Source: CAUZJO01 sp963580245
GTDB taxonomy: Bacteria; Sumerlaeota; Sumerlaeia; MVZB01
Assembly: GCA_963580245.1 (NCBI GenBank)
Contig: CAUZJO010000016.1
Coordinates: forward strand, 1-42,156
DNA length: 42,156 bases
Direction: 5' to 3'
The notes beneath the pieces were generated by a model. The model made no database searches and had not been told where the DNA came from. It saw only the letters and a list, made by a program, of their open reading frames with translations. Position numbers and translations under genes: made by a program. This document shows positions 16,211 through 24,432 of this stretch, piece after piece (the first letter of the stretch is position 1; each line of letters opens with the position of its first letter).

Positions 16211-16708
16211 CTACGCCGCCCATTCCTCGCACAGCCGCTCCGCCTGCTCTCTGCCGTCCCAGTGACCGGGGCGAGCACTGCCCAGTTTGACGCCGTGAGC
16301 TTTGGCCACTTGCAAAGCATCCTTTGTGCGGGTGCTGATCTGGTCGCGCTCCCATTCAGCCACTGCCGCCAGGATATGAACCGTGAAGCGGGTAGCGTGG
16401 GAATTGTCGGCGGCCACAAAATCCACGCCCGATTCCATGAGTTGTGACAGAAAGGCCACGTTGCGAGCCAGCCTGGCGAGCTTGGCCACGAGCAAGACCG
16501 CGCCCGCTCGCCAGGCAAAAGCCACCACCTGCTCCAGTTAGGGCCGATCCGCCTTGCGGGTTGACTCCACCTCGGTAAATTCCCGGAGTAATTCCCCAGC
16601 GTGCTGGCTGGCGTAGCTCCGCGCGGTCTCCCTTTGGGTATCGAGGCCCAGGCCAGAACGCCCCTGCTTTTTGGTGCTGGCTCGGTAGTAGGCGACAAGC
16701 TTGTCCAT
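16211..16708 (-). pseudogene. Serine recombinase/resolvase broken by one in-frame stop
   Basis: From the ATG at 16708 (behind AGGAAAA) the frame encodes a small serine recombinase: A-Y-Y-R-A-S-T-K-K-Q-G with the catalytic serine in R-A-S-T, then G-L-D-T-Q-R. A TAA at 16538-16540 interrupts after R-K-A-D-R-P, and the same frame resumes with L-E-Q-V-V-A-F-A-W-R, A-K-L-A-R-L-A-R-N and the E-x-x-x-I-S-x-R-T helix. Family members usually read straight through this point (R-K-x-D-R-P-x-L-x-x-A), so a single base change explains the break. The C-terminus is also short, with no clear helix-turn-helix DNA-binding domain. It is probably inactive unless the stop is read through. Confidence 0.85.
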
Positions 16709-16730
16709 TTTTCCTAATCTCTTCAAGGGA

Positions 16731-17057
16731 TTACTCAATCTCGAAAACCGAGTGCGACACCGATAAGGATTGAACTTGCAGTGCCGCCTGCATCACACCG
16801 TAGATGTCAGTGTTGTCGTTCACGTCGGACACCAAACCGGACCGACTGTCCCAACCATAAATGTCCACCCGCTGGGATGTGTGCCAATTGGTCGACCAAG
16901 CGACCGTGAGAATCGATCCTTTCCCATTATTGGAGATAATCTTTAAGCCCCCGGTTTCGTGATCGGACGTGACGATTACCATCGTCTCCTGTTCATTTAG
17001 CAAGCCCACGACCCGTTCGACGGTCTTATCGAATTCAAGCGTTTCAAGGATGCTTCT
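16731..17057 (-). pseudogene. Alkaline phosphatase C-terminal remnant
   Basis: The last ~108 residues of a PhoA-family alkaline phosphatase are present. The E-F-D-K-T-V-E-R helix is followed by M-V-I-V-T-S-D-H-E-T-G-G-L, which holds the Asp-His zinc ligands, then W-H-T-S-Q with the third ligand position, and a final D-N-T-D-I-Y-G-V-M-Q. Upstream of 17057 the frame continues but no longer resembles the family; the nucleophile serine domain and signal peptide are missing. Neither the same nor neighbouring frames recover them, so this is a truncated relic rather than a simple frameshift. Confidence 0.75.
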
Positions 17058-17284
17058 TGCGCCTCCCCCCAAGGGTCGGGTCGGCTTGAGATCGTGGATT
17101 CTGGGGCGTTTACCGTCCTCTGTATCGGGAACCGCTCGAATCCTGGGCCGTGGTTGCAGCCGCCAAACGATCCCGGCCCCGTCACGGGCCGGTGGTTCGC
17201 CGGGGTATCGAACTCGGCCCCGGCTTCCGTTTGCCCGTGGCGGCCCTCTATGGCGATCCTTGGCCAACTTCGCGCCATAAAGAA

Positions 17285-17315
17285 CCCCCGGCCAGGGTCA
17301 GGCCCCGACCGGGGG
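17285..17315. terminator. GC-rich hairpin of uncertain role
   Basis: CCCCCGG at 17285-17291 pairs with CCGGGGG at 17309-17315 around a 17-base loop that can fold further. No T-run follows on either strand, so it is terminator-like at best, or the mark of a recombination end. Confidence 0.3.
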
Positions 17316-17472
17316 AGAATGTTCACATTTGAACGGTTCCCATCATGTTGCCGGGATGTTGCCAGAACGTAGGTGGAATCAAGCCGGAATGAACGGGAAT
17401 GAAGGAGGGAATCGGGGCCTTGTGGATTCGCGCGATTGCCCACAAAACCACTGATTTTATTTGGTTTTCTGA

Positions 17473-17500
17473 TGACGCGCCCGGCAGGGCTCGAACCTTC
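17473..17500 (-). other. tRNA 3'-end-like segment (possible attachment-site remnant)
   Basis: On the minus strand the stretch GGTTCGAGCCCTGCCGGGCG looks like a T-arm (TTCGAGC loop with four of five stem pairs) plus the 3' acceptor strand of a tRNA. No 5' half is visible nearby. Such fragments mark att sites left by elements that integrated into tRNA genes. It lies directly after the stop of the gene at 17503-18126 and next to recombinase debris. This is a by-eye call. Confidence 0.35.
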
Positions 17501-17502
17501 AT

Positions 17503-18126
17503 TCACCGGCGGCCGAGGAATTCTAAAATGAGCAATCCCAAGGCCTCTTCGGCAAATGATCCCTGGGTCCATCGCAGCATGCCTTCGACGCACAGCCAAA
17601 GTGGAACGAGGAAGGGAAGAGCGGGTTGGCCCCCGATCGCGAGCGGGATTGCGATTCCCGCAGATGCGCATCCCAGCAAGAGTTCGAGAAAACCCATTTT
17701 CCGCGTGGCCTCGGCGGGGGAGAAGTGCAGGGCGTCGCTGAGGCGTTCCTGGCTGCGCGCGGGGAGCCAACCCAGCAGCCACTCGTACTTGGAGTTACGG
17801 TAAGCGCTCTCGAGGATCGCACGCTGCTCGGCCTGTTCGCCGCGCTCGCGAAGCCAGTGGCTGGCTTCGAGGACGATTTTGTGGAGCCGGTGGTCCTCTT
17901 CGGCCAGCGGATTCAGGTAATAACGCCAACCGATCTCTCCCGGCTCGATCCTGTAGCATCCGTCGCGGTAGAGGATCATCGGGTCGAGATCGGTGGGGCG
18001 GTAAGGATCGTCATCGTGCGCGATCCAGCCTTCCAGGGAATCGTTGCTCTCCACGATCAAGGCCCACCCGGTCGGGGGCTGGGGTTGCCTGATGCGCAAA
18101 CCCGGTATGGAGTAATCGGCGGCCAT
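17503..18126 (-). CDS. Hypothetical protein with C-terminal membrane segments
   Basis: 207 residues, not recognised. The ATG at 18126 follows GAGAGGGCAGG, a good ribosome-binding site. The first ~140 residues are soluble and rich in Trp, Arg and acidic residues (G-W-I-A-H-D-D-D-P-Y-R-P-T-D-L-D-P). Two hydrophobic segments follow at about 144-165 and 168-182. A soluble domain facing the cytoplasm with a membrane hairpin at the end is the simplest reading. It stands alone on this strand, with a possible tRNA remnant just downstream. Confidence 0.6.
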   Translation of the reverse strand: MAADYSIPGLRIRQPQPPTGWALIVESNDSLEGWIAHDDDPYRPTDLDPMILYRDGCYRIEPGEIGWRYYLNPLAEEDHRLHKIVLEASHWLRERGEQAEQRAILESAYRNSKYEWLLGWLPARSQERLSDALHFSPAEATRKMGFLELLLGCASAGIAIPLAIGGQPALPFLVPLWLCVEGMLRWTQGSFAEEALGLLILEFLGRR

Positions 18127-18426
18127 CCTGCCCTCTCTTCCTATTGAGCATTATCGGTTCATGGGGTGCTCCGATTAACCGGCGGCGGCCAGGCTTAATG
18201 GCTTCGGATGCGCTCGGTCCCTCAATCGCGTACCGATTCTCGACTCCGCCGCGACCTCCGTATGCCCTCGGGCCATGCAGAAATCGCAGGGCCGGAAACA
18301 AGCGGCTGAATATTCGACTCGTTGCGTGTATGAAATACTCGTGGGGCCCGCCTCGGCGTTGGTTCCGCCGAAACCGGTAAGACGGCTCATTCCGCATCCC
18401 ACGATTGCCTGTATCTGAATGAATTC
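18127..18426. other. Gene-free stretch between divergent genes
   Basis: Three hundred bases separate two divergent genes. I see no RNA gene, strong hairpin or reliable promoter boxes; the promoters of both neighbours should lie here. Confidence 0.4.
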
Positions 18427-20352
18427 ATGACATCTAAAACAAATCTGACAGAGACGGCCGAATCCCAGCGTCCCGTCATGATCTACGACGAAGAGTGCGG
18501 GTTTTGTCGTTATTGGATCGAGATCTTTCAGCAGCGCGCGGGGGAGGCGGTTTGGTTTACGTCGCATCAGGAATCCTCGTATCTCTATCCGTCGATCCCG
18601 CCCGAGGCGTTCGGCCGCGCCGTCCATCTGATCGAACCGCCCGACGGGGCCGCGGGGGTATCGGAGGCGGACGGAGGGGCCAGCCGGGTGAGCCGTGGGG
18701 CGGAGGCGGTGTTGCGGCTGTACGCGCACACCGAGAGGCGATGGCCGTTGTGGTGTTATCTGAACCTGCCGGGGGCGCGGGGGGTTTGCGAGGGGGGTTA
18801 TCGTTTTTCGGCGGGCCATCGGTCGTTTCTCATGTCCATGACGCGCCTGATGTGGGGCCGAACGCCGCGCGTGGCGACGTGGCATGTCTCGCGTTGGGTC
18901 TTTCTGCGGCTGCTGGCCGTGATCTATTTCATCGCCTTCCTCTCGCTGCTAACGCAGCTCAGCGGCCTGATCGGCCATAACGGGCTCCTCCCGGCCGAGA
19001 ACTTTATCGAGGCGGTGCGCCACGCGCACGGGGCGATGGCCTGGTGGCACGCGCCGACGCTCGGGCTGATCGACGCGAGCGACCGGTTTCTCAAGGGGCT
19101 GTGCGTGGCCGGGCTGGTCGCTTCGCTGCTGGTGTTCGCGCGGCTCCTGCCCGGTCCCAGTTTGTTGGCCTTGTGGGTGTTGTATCAATCCGTCTTTCAG
19201 GTCGGGCAGACGTTTTTGGGTTTCCAATGGGACCTATTGTTGCTCGAGATGGGTCTGCTTGCCGTGTTTCTTGCGCCCTGGCGCTTGATGCCCCGTTTAA
19301 AAAGCGAACCTCCGCCTTCGGCGCCCGTGCTGTGGCTTCATCGCTGGCTCCTGTTTCGGCTCATGTTCTCGTCGGGCATGGTCAAGCTGGCCAGCCGCGA
19401 CGACGCGTGGTGGGACCTGTCGGCGTTGACGGTTCATTACTTCACCCAGCCGTTGCCGACGTGGACCGCGTGGCTCCTGCACCAATTGCCGCGCTGGTTT
19501 CACGTCGCGTCGTGCGGGGCGATGTTCGTTATCGAGCTGGCCGTGCCGTTCCTGGTCTTCCTGCCGCGACGCCCGCGTCACGTCGCCGCAGTGCTGCTGA
19601 TTCTCCTCCAGGTGTTGATCCTGTTATCGGGCAACTATACGTTTTTCAATTGGCTGACCATCGCGCTGTGTCTCCTCTTGCTCGAAGACGCCGCGCTGCT
19701 GCGCCTCCTGCCGCGACGCATGGGTCGCAAGATGTCACCCCGCGTGAGCCAACGGGCGCGACGCCGGCCCTTTTTGCTCGGGCGGATTGTGTTCGCGCCG
19801 TTCATGGTCCTTGTCCTGTTGGTTGGCTGCTTTCACCTGGTCCGTCTGTTCGACCGCCAGCCGCCGCTGCCGGATTGGGTCTTTCGTGTCGTCCAGTGGA
19901 CCCGGACGATGAATCCCGTGAACCATTACGGCCTGTTCGCCGATATGACCGTCACGCGCCCCGAGATCATCGTCGAAGGGAGCAACAACGGCCGGACGTG
20001 GAGGGCCTATGAATTCAAGTGGAAGCCGGGACGTTTGGATCGCCGCCCGCGCTTCGTGGCACCGCACCAACCGCGGCTGGATTGGCAGATGTGGTTCGCC
20101 GCGCTCAGCAAACGGCGCGCGCGGCACTGGTTCACCCCGTTCATGCAGCGGCTGCTCGAAGGCTCGCCCGAGGTGCTGGCCCTGTTGGCGCACAATCCCT
20201 TCCCCGACCGGCCGCCCCGTTTCGTCCGCGCCGTGCTCTACGATTATAAATTCACGGACTGGGCCGCTCTGCGGCGCGAGGGACGCTGGTGGCGCCGTGA
20301 AAGACGGGGGCTCTATTTCCCCGCGATCCGGTTAAAGAACCAGGATGAGTGA
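18427..20352 (+). CDS. DCC-family thiol-disulfide oxidoreductase fused to lipase maturation factor (LMF1-like)
   Basis: 641 residues. Residues ~17-135 are a DCC (DUF393) domain with the signature Y-D-E-E-C-G-F-C near the start; the C-x-x-C pair suggests thiol-disulfide chemistry. Residues ~150-640 match the lipase maturation factor family: about eight membrane helices, Q-W-D-x-L-L-L-E-M-G, S-G-M-V-K-L, V-x-H-Y-x-T-Q-P-L-P, then a soluble end with V-N-H-Y-G-L-F-A-D-M-T and R-P-E-I-I-V-E-G. In animals LMF1 helps fold lipases in the ER; the bacterial role is unknown. The fusion implies redox-assisted folding at the membrane (inference). No clear Shine-Dalgarno precedes the ATG. Confidence 0.9.
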   Translation: MTSKTNLTETAESQRPVMIYDEECGFCRYWIEIFQQRAGEAVWFTSHQESSYLYPSIPPEAFGRAVHLIEPPDGAAGVSEADGGASRVSRGAEAVLRLYAHTERRWPLWCYLNLPGARGVCEGGYRFSAGHRSFLMSMTRLMWGRTPRVATWHVSRWVFLRLLAVIYFIAFLSLLTQLSGLIGHNGLLPAENFIEAVRHAHGAMAWWHAPTLGLIDASDRFLKGLCVAGLVASLLVFARLLPGPSLLALWVLYQSVFQVGQTFLGFQWDLLLLEMGLLAVFLAPWRLMPRLKSEPPPSAPVLWLHRWLLFRLMFSSGMVKLASRDDAWWDLSALTVHYFTQPLPTWTAWLLHQLPRWFHVASCGAMFVIELAVPFLVFLPRRPRHVAAVLLILLQVLILLSGNYTFFNWLTIALCLLLLEDAALLRLLPRRMGRKMSPRVSQRARRRPFLLGRIVFAPFMVLVLLVGCFHLVRLFDRQPPLPDWVFRVVQWTRTMNPVNHYGLFADMTVTRPEIIVEGSNNGRTWRAYEFKWKPGRLDRRPRFVAPHQPRLDWQMWFAALSKRRARHWFTPFMQRLLEGSPEVLALLAHNPFPDRPPRFVRAVLYDYKFTDWAALRREGRWWRRERRGLYFPAIRLKNQDE

Positions 20353-20398
20353 TGAGGTTGAATGAACGCGAATCTCGCGGCCGCGACATCGGTCCGGA

Positions 20399-21079
20399 TC
20401 ATCTCGGCGCCTGCATGCCTCCGCAGTCCAGCCAAATGATCTGCCCCCAACTGACTGTGCCGTTGGTGGGGTCGTAGAAAAACGGATTGGGGTCGCCTTG
20501 GCTCTGGTTATTGAGGAAATTCCACCAATACAAGTCCGGGCCGGTGCTCTCGAGCATCGCGTACCACTCGGTGCAGGTGAAGAAGTCGGCCATCCTTTCG
20601 CCGGTGGTATCGCGGACCTTCCATACCCAATTATCCCGGTTGTCATATTCTCCCCGTCCCATCGGTGAGTAGGACATCACCCACGAGACGCCGACGGGCT
20701 TTCCCCATTGGGTCCAGGAAGTGGATTTGGCCGCCCTGGTATTGAAGAAATCAACGGGGGTCTCCTCGTAGTAAGCAACCGGGGAGGTTAGCAAGTGACC
20801 GGGATACCTCTTCCTCTTATTGGGATTGTTTCGGATGTCCACAAATTCCGCGCTAAAGCCCGAAGCCCGAGCGACTCCATTGACCATCGGTATCTGATTG
20901 TGGTCGATCTTGTAGGACTCAAACGCCACGCCAAACGTCCGCAGATCGCTCTTTACCCGGCTGACCCTGGCGCGGGTTTGGGCCTCGAGGAAATTCGGGA
21001 CGGCGATGGCCGCCAGCACGGCGATGATCGCGACGACGATCAACAGCTCGATAAGCGTGAATGCGGTCGTCTTTCTCAT
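20399..21079 (-). CDS. Type II secretion/type IV pilus-like pseudopilin (GspG-like)
   Basis: 226 residues. The N-terminus has a short basic leader, a prepilin peptidase site before F-T-L-I-E-L-L-I-V-V-A-I-I, and the A-V-P-N-F-L-E-A-Q-T-R-A-R-V-S-R helix typical of planctomycete and Sumerlaeota-like pseudopilins. Glu at mature position 5 is present. The C-terminal ~170 residues are specific and rich in Trp, Tyr and Asn, which suits an exported surface domain. The start is supported by GGAGG and CGGAG upstream. No assembly genes sit beside it, so it is an orphan that would use machinery encoded elsewhere. It converges on the LMF gene with 46 bases between. Confidence 0.92.
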   Translation of the reverse strand: MRKTTAFTLIELLIVVAIIAVLAAIAVPNFLEAQTRARVSRVKSDLRTFGVAFESYKIDHNQIPMVNGVARASGFSAEFVDIRNNPNKRKRYPGHLLTSPVAYYEETPVDFFNTRAAKSTSWTQWGKPVGVSWVMSYSPMGRGEYDNRDNWVWKVRDTTGERMADFFTCTEWYAMLESTGPDLYWWNFLNNQSQGDPNPFFYDPTNGTVSWGQIIWLDCGGMQAPR

Positions 21080-21210
21080 TTCTCCGATCCTCCGGTTGAA
21101 TTAAACTGAGCTGGAATTTCCATTTCGCCCGTTGAATCCTTCCCACTTTTCCAGCTCACTTGGTATTCTCACCTCTGACGGCATCAAGGTCAAGAAAATA
21201 GAACATCTAC

Positions 21211-21915
21211 ATGTGCGGTCGCTTTACCATCACCCAACTGCCCGCCGATCTGGCCAAGCAATTCGACGTCGAAATCCCCGACTCGATTCGGATCGACTTC
21301 AACCCGCGCTATAACGTCGCGCCCACGCAGCCGGTTCTGGTCGTCCGGACCGGCGCCGAGGGCGGGCGGCGCGAACTGACCTGGCTGCGCTGGGGCCTGA
21401 TCCCGAGCTGGGCCAAGGACCCGGCCATCGGCAACCGGATGATCAACGCGCGGGCCGAATCGCTTGCCGATAAGCCGGCCTATCGCGCGTCGTATCGGCG
21501 GCGGCGCTGTTTGGTTCTTGCCGACGGCTTCTATGAATGGCAGCGGCGCGATCGCGTGAAGCAGCCGTATTATCTGCGCTTCAAGTCCGGTGGGGTGTTC
21601 GGGCTGGCGGGATTGTGGGAACACTGGCAATCACCCGACGGGGACGAGCTCGAAAGCTGCGCGATCATCACGACCGATCCGAACGCCCTGGCGTCCCAGA
21701 TTCATGATCGCATGCCGGTGATCATTCCCGGCGCAGGATATGACCGCTGGCTCGATCCGCGGACGCAATCACCCGACGCCCTGGCCGCACTGCTCAAGCC
21801 CTATCCGGCCGACCAGATGGAGTCTTATCCCGTCAGCACGAACGTCAACCGCCCCGCCAACGACAGCGCCGAGAACATTCGACCGTTGGATGACCTGTTT
21901 GGGATGGATATTTAG
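21211..21915 (+). CDS. SOS response-associated peptidase (SRAP/YedK, HMCES-like)
   Basis: 234 residues, the usual length. SRAP proteins use the N-terminal cysteine to form a covalent crosslink with abasic sites in single-stranded DNA. All hallmarks are visible: M-C-G-R-F at the start (catalytic Cys2), P-R-Y-N-V-A-P-T, W-G-L-I-P-S-W, N-A-R-A-E-S, D-G-F-Y-E-W with the conserved Glu, and I-H-D-R-M-P-V-I with the conserved His. The ATG at 21211 is fixed by the need for Cys at position 2. No SOS box was recognised upstream. It is divergent from the pseudopilin gene. Confidence 0.96.
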   Translation: MCGRFTITQLPADLAKQFDVEIPDSIRIDFNPRYNVAPTQPVLVVRTGAEGGRRELTWLRWGLIPSWAKDPAIGNRMINARAESLADKPAYRASYRRRRCLVLADGFYEWQRRDRVKQPYYLRFKSGGVFGLAGLWEHWQSPDGDELESCAIITTDPNALASQIHDRMPVIIPGAGYDRWLDPRTQSPDALAALLKPYPADQMESYPVSTNVNRPANDSAENIRPLDDLFGMDI

Positions 21916-22083
21916 ACGAATCACTGCGTTGCTCGGTCCCGATAGATTGTGAACTGATTCATCGGGAATGGGCGGCGTCGGTATGCGCTTTTAGTTCCTC
22001 GCGCATGCCCTTGACCTCAACGGTGAGATTGGCAACGTCTTAAAGCCTAACAACAAGGTTCAGGACCCCCGGCGCCTCATTTA

Positions 22084-22356
22084 TCATTGTTTGGCCTGCT
22101 CCCGGACCCCGCTATCGAGCCTTAGCGCGGGTGAAGGCGCGGGAAACTCAGGAGCCGCCACGGTTTGGGATGGATTCGGCTCCACCGCCGAGGCCTCCGG
22201 CTCGGGTATGGGGGTTGCGGTTCCGGTATCCCCGTCCGAAACGGTCCCCGCCACGCTCTTGACCGAGCAGATCAGAATTAAGAGAAGTGGGATTCGATGG
22301 GCCAATGCTCGCACCTCAACGCGAATATCGTCGGAGGGCGACAATGCAACCGCCAT
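22084..22356 (-). CDS. Small putative secreted protein
   Basis: About 90 residues from the ATG at 22356; an earlier start at 22422 is possible. A charged beginning leads to a hydrophobic stretch (R-I-P-L-L-L-I-L-I-C-S-V) and a possible signal cleavage after S-V-A-G. The rest is low-complexity, rich in Pro, Glu and Ala. No family is recognised, the ribosome-binding site is weak, and coding status is uncertain. The flanking gaps, 21916-22083 and 22357-22631, show nothing else I can support. Confidence 0.35.
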   Translation of the reverse strand: MAVALSPSDDIRVEVRALAHRIPLLLILICSVKSVAGTVSDGDTGTATPIPEPEASAVEPNPSQTVAAPEFPAPSPALRLDSGVREQAKQ

Positions 22357-22631
22357 GCCACCGGATGGAAATTGATGCCGATGGGAAATTTTGCGCCCAG
22401 CATCTTGGACCGCCTGGGCCAAGCACTTTCATGCACAAATCATATTTAAGTCATTTAAATTCAGTATTTTATGAATCTGGTGGCCAGGGAGCTAAGGGCC
22501 ATGCGCGGCAAGTGCCCAAAGGCTCCTGGAGATGGATTGATCGGGAAAGAATTGCCTCAGACCGACAAATTCACGTCAGAATAAGGGGTGCCGGGCCGAG
22601 CCAGTGTCAAGGATTTGACGATTCGTTTACG

Positions 22632-23510
22632 TCACGGTTTCGACCCACGTCCCTCGCCGGGCGGATTCTTCTCTATCTGAATGAGACCAAACCAGGCCCA
22701 TCGCCGCAGTGGGCGGATGATCCAAAACAGGATTGCATCCAGACGATGAAGGATCCTCAGCGACCAGCCAAAGAGCCGCACATGGGGCCAGCCGAACTGA
22801 AACATGAAAGCCGCGAAAGAGAAGAAGTAGTATGGGGCGATGGCCCGGACCGGACCATCCGCGCAGCCAAACGCCGCCAGGACCACACGCTGGGCCGCCG
22901 GATCGAAATAGCGCGTGATGCCGCGCCAGGCCAGCGGGGCGAACCAGCGGCGGTAGGTCCGGACGAGAGGATTGCCGGTCTGCGGCTCGGTCAGCGCCGC
23001 CCGGCCGCCCTCGCGCAGCGTCCGCACCAGCTCACGGGCCGACCGGCCGAGGTCGGTATGGATCAGGACCGACTTGGTGTAAACCGCGGGCACGGTCCCG
23101 TCGCGGAAAGGCAGGGCCTCGGCGGCGGCAACGATACAGGATATCGAACCGGCGCACCCGGCCCGAACCGCCCGGTCGCGCATGGCTCGCAGCCGCGCCA
23201 ACGATCCGTCCAGCGCCACGACAGGGTGGCCGCGCCGCGCCAGCGCGAAACTGACCGAGCCCAGACCGGCCCCCAGATCAAGAATCCAGGCGGGGGATGG
23301 GTCGCCGTTTTCGAGCCAACGGGCGGCGGCCTCGAAATCCGGCGTGCGCGTGAACTCGATTTCCTCCTCCAACGTCGGACCGCGCCGTCGGCCCTTGGAC
23401 CCCGCTCGCTCCAGGTTTTGAGGGTCGAGCACGCCGTCCCAATAGCGCATCGCGTCGGAGGGGCCCGACTCACGGTTGGCCGGAGCACTGTTTGGGGATT
23501 GGGCCGTCAT
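22632..23510 (-). CDS. Class I SAM-dependent methyltransferase
   Basis: 292 residues. Motif I is I-L-D-L-G-A-G-L-G-S-V (about 95-105), followed by V-V-A-L-D-G-S at the end of the second strand and A-E-A-L-P-F-R-D-G-T-V at the position where UbiE-like enzymes read L-P-F. That is a standard Rossmann methyltransferase of the type-11 group. The C-terminal ~100 residues are rich in Trp, Phe and Arg and may lie on the membrane, which hints at a lipid or lipid-linked substrate (inference). The substrate is unknown. It is a single gene with a weak ribosome-binding site. Confidence 0.85.
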   Translation of the reverse strand: MTAQSPNSAPANRESGPSDAMRYWDGVLDPQNLERAGSKGRRRGPTLEEEIEFTRTPDFEAAARWLENGDPSPAWILDLGAGLGSVSFALARRGHPVVALDGSLARLRAMRDRAVRAGCAGSISCIVAAAEALPFRDGTVPAVYTKSVLIHTDLGRSARELVRTLREGGRAALTEPQTGNPLVRTYRRWFAPLAWRGITRYFDPAAQRVVLAAFGCADGPVRAIAPYYFFSFAAFMFQFGWPHVRLFGWSLRILHRLDAILFWIIRPLRRWAWFGLIQIEKNPPGEGRGSKP

Positions 23511-23676
23511 GCTCGAGGCGCCTACCTTCGGGAAGAGGAACGGAATTTCGCGGGAGGATCACGACTCGGCTTTAGCCCTCCGCCGCCCGCGCCGATAGAG
23601 TGGTTGGGAGTCCCATGCAGAGGCCCTGAGCCTTAAACTACGCCCACACCGACCCGAAACCAAGGGAGATTCAGTC

Positions 23677-23979
23677 ATGACGACCATGACCACGCGCACC
23701 TACACCAACGTGGCCCTGACCGCGATTATCTTGCTGCTGCTGGCACTGGTGGCGCGGCCCTACATCTCGGCGCCCGAAGCGCACGCCCAACTGATCCCGG
23801 AGCGCAATCGGCAACAGAAGGAAAAACTTGCGTCGGTCGAGCCGCTGGCGATCAACGCCGAGGCAACCAAGGAAATCGCCGAAGCCAACCGTCAGATCGC
23901 CCGGTCGATCCAAGAACTGGCCGCCGTCCACAAAGAACTCGCCAAAGCGTTGGCCCAGGTCGCCAAGAGCGGCAAGTGA
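23677..23979 (+). CDS. Small membrane-anchored or secreted coiled-coil-like protein
   Basis: 100 residues. The ATG at 23677 follows GGGAG at good spacing. An N-terminal hydrophobic segment (A-L-T-A-I-I-L-L-L-L-A-L-V-A) ends with a possible signal cleavage after A-H-A. The rest is alanine-, glutamate- and lysine-rich helix (E-A-T-K-E-I-A-E-A-N-R-Q-I), likely a coiled coil. Similar short proteins are common in planctomycete-like genomes without known function. It could be an envelope spacer (inference). Confidence 0.7.
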   Translation: MTTMTTRTYTNVALTAIILLLLALVARPYISAPEAHAQLIPERNRQQKEKLASVEPLAINAEATKEIAEANRQIARSIQELAAVHKELAKALAQVAKSGK

Positions 23980-24053
23980 CGGCTGACCGCGAGGATGAGT
24001 CGTCCCGCTTGATAATCTGGTGAGCGCCGCCGCCGCTGCCCGCCACGATTGGG

Positions 24054-24392
24054 TCAGGCACCCGGGTCGAGGGTATCACCCGAAATGATCCGCCCATGCT
24101 GGGGCGGGGGACGCTGATACCAATAAATCCAGGCCCGACGGACCGAACCGTCGTCGAGCACCTCCAGGACTTCGTCCGATGGAGGCAATCGATAGAGGTC
24201 CCCCCGCAATATTTCATCCGGCCCGGCGGCCGGCGTCACGCCTGGATACGCCCCCAAATCATAGAGCCGGCCCGGCACGCTGGCCATCCCCTCGAACACC
24301 GCCCGCGCGCCCAATACCCGCGCCATGGCGGTACGGGCCTGTCGCCGTAGCGATCCGTAGACGAAGAGGTGTCGAATCGCCTCCTGCTTCAT
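24054..24392 (-). CDS. Gamma-glutamylcyclotransferase-like (AIG2) protein, shortened
   Basis: 112 residues. The family's substrate loop F-V-Y-G-S-L-R is at about 10-16, and the fold continues with G-R-L-Y-D-L-G-A-Y-P-G and G-D-L-Y-R-L. In intact relatives a segment with L-D-x-x-E-G and a nearby Y-x-R carries the catalytic glutamate and precedes the last strand (A-W-x-Y). Here V-L-E-V-L runs directly into D-D-G-S-V-R-R-A-W-I-Y-W-Y, so about 15 residues including that glutamate appear to be missing. The other frames do not restore them. The fold may bind ligands without catalysis, or the gene may be decaying. Confidence 0.78.
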   Translation of the reverse strand: MKQEAIRHLFVYGSLRRQARTAMARVLGARAVFEGMASVPGRLYDLGAYPGVTPAAGPDEILRGDLYRLPPSDEVLEVLDDGSVRRAWIYWYQRPPPQHGRIISGDTLDPGA

Positions 24393-24432
24393 GAAGCCAC
24401 CCTGGTTCGATGCTGGAGGCCTTCAGCGCGTT

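Noticed and set aside
22287..23636. A 449-residue plus-strand frame opposite the methyltransferase
   Set aside because: The minus-strand methyltransferase has clear motifs; the plus frame is Arg/Gly/Pro-rich without any domain.
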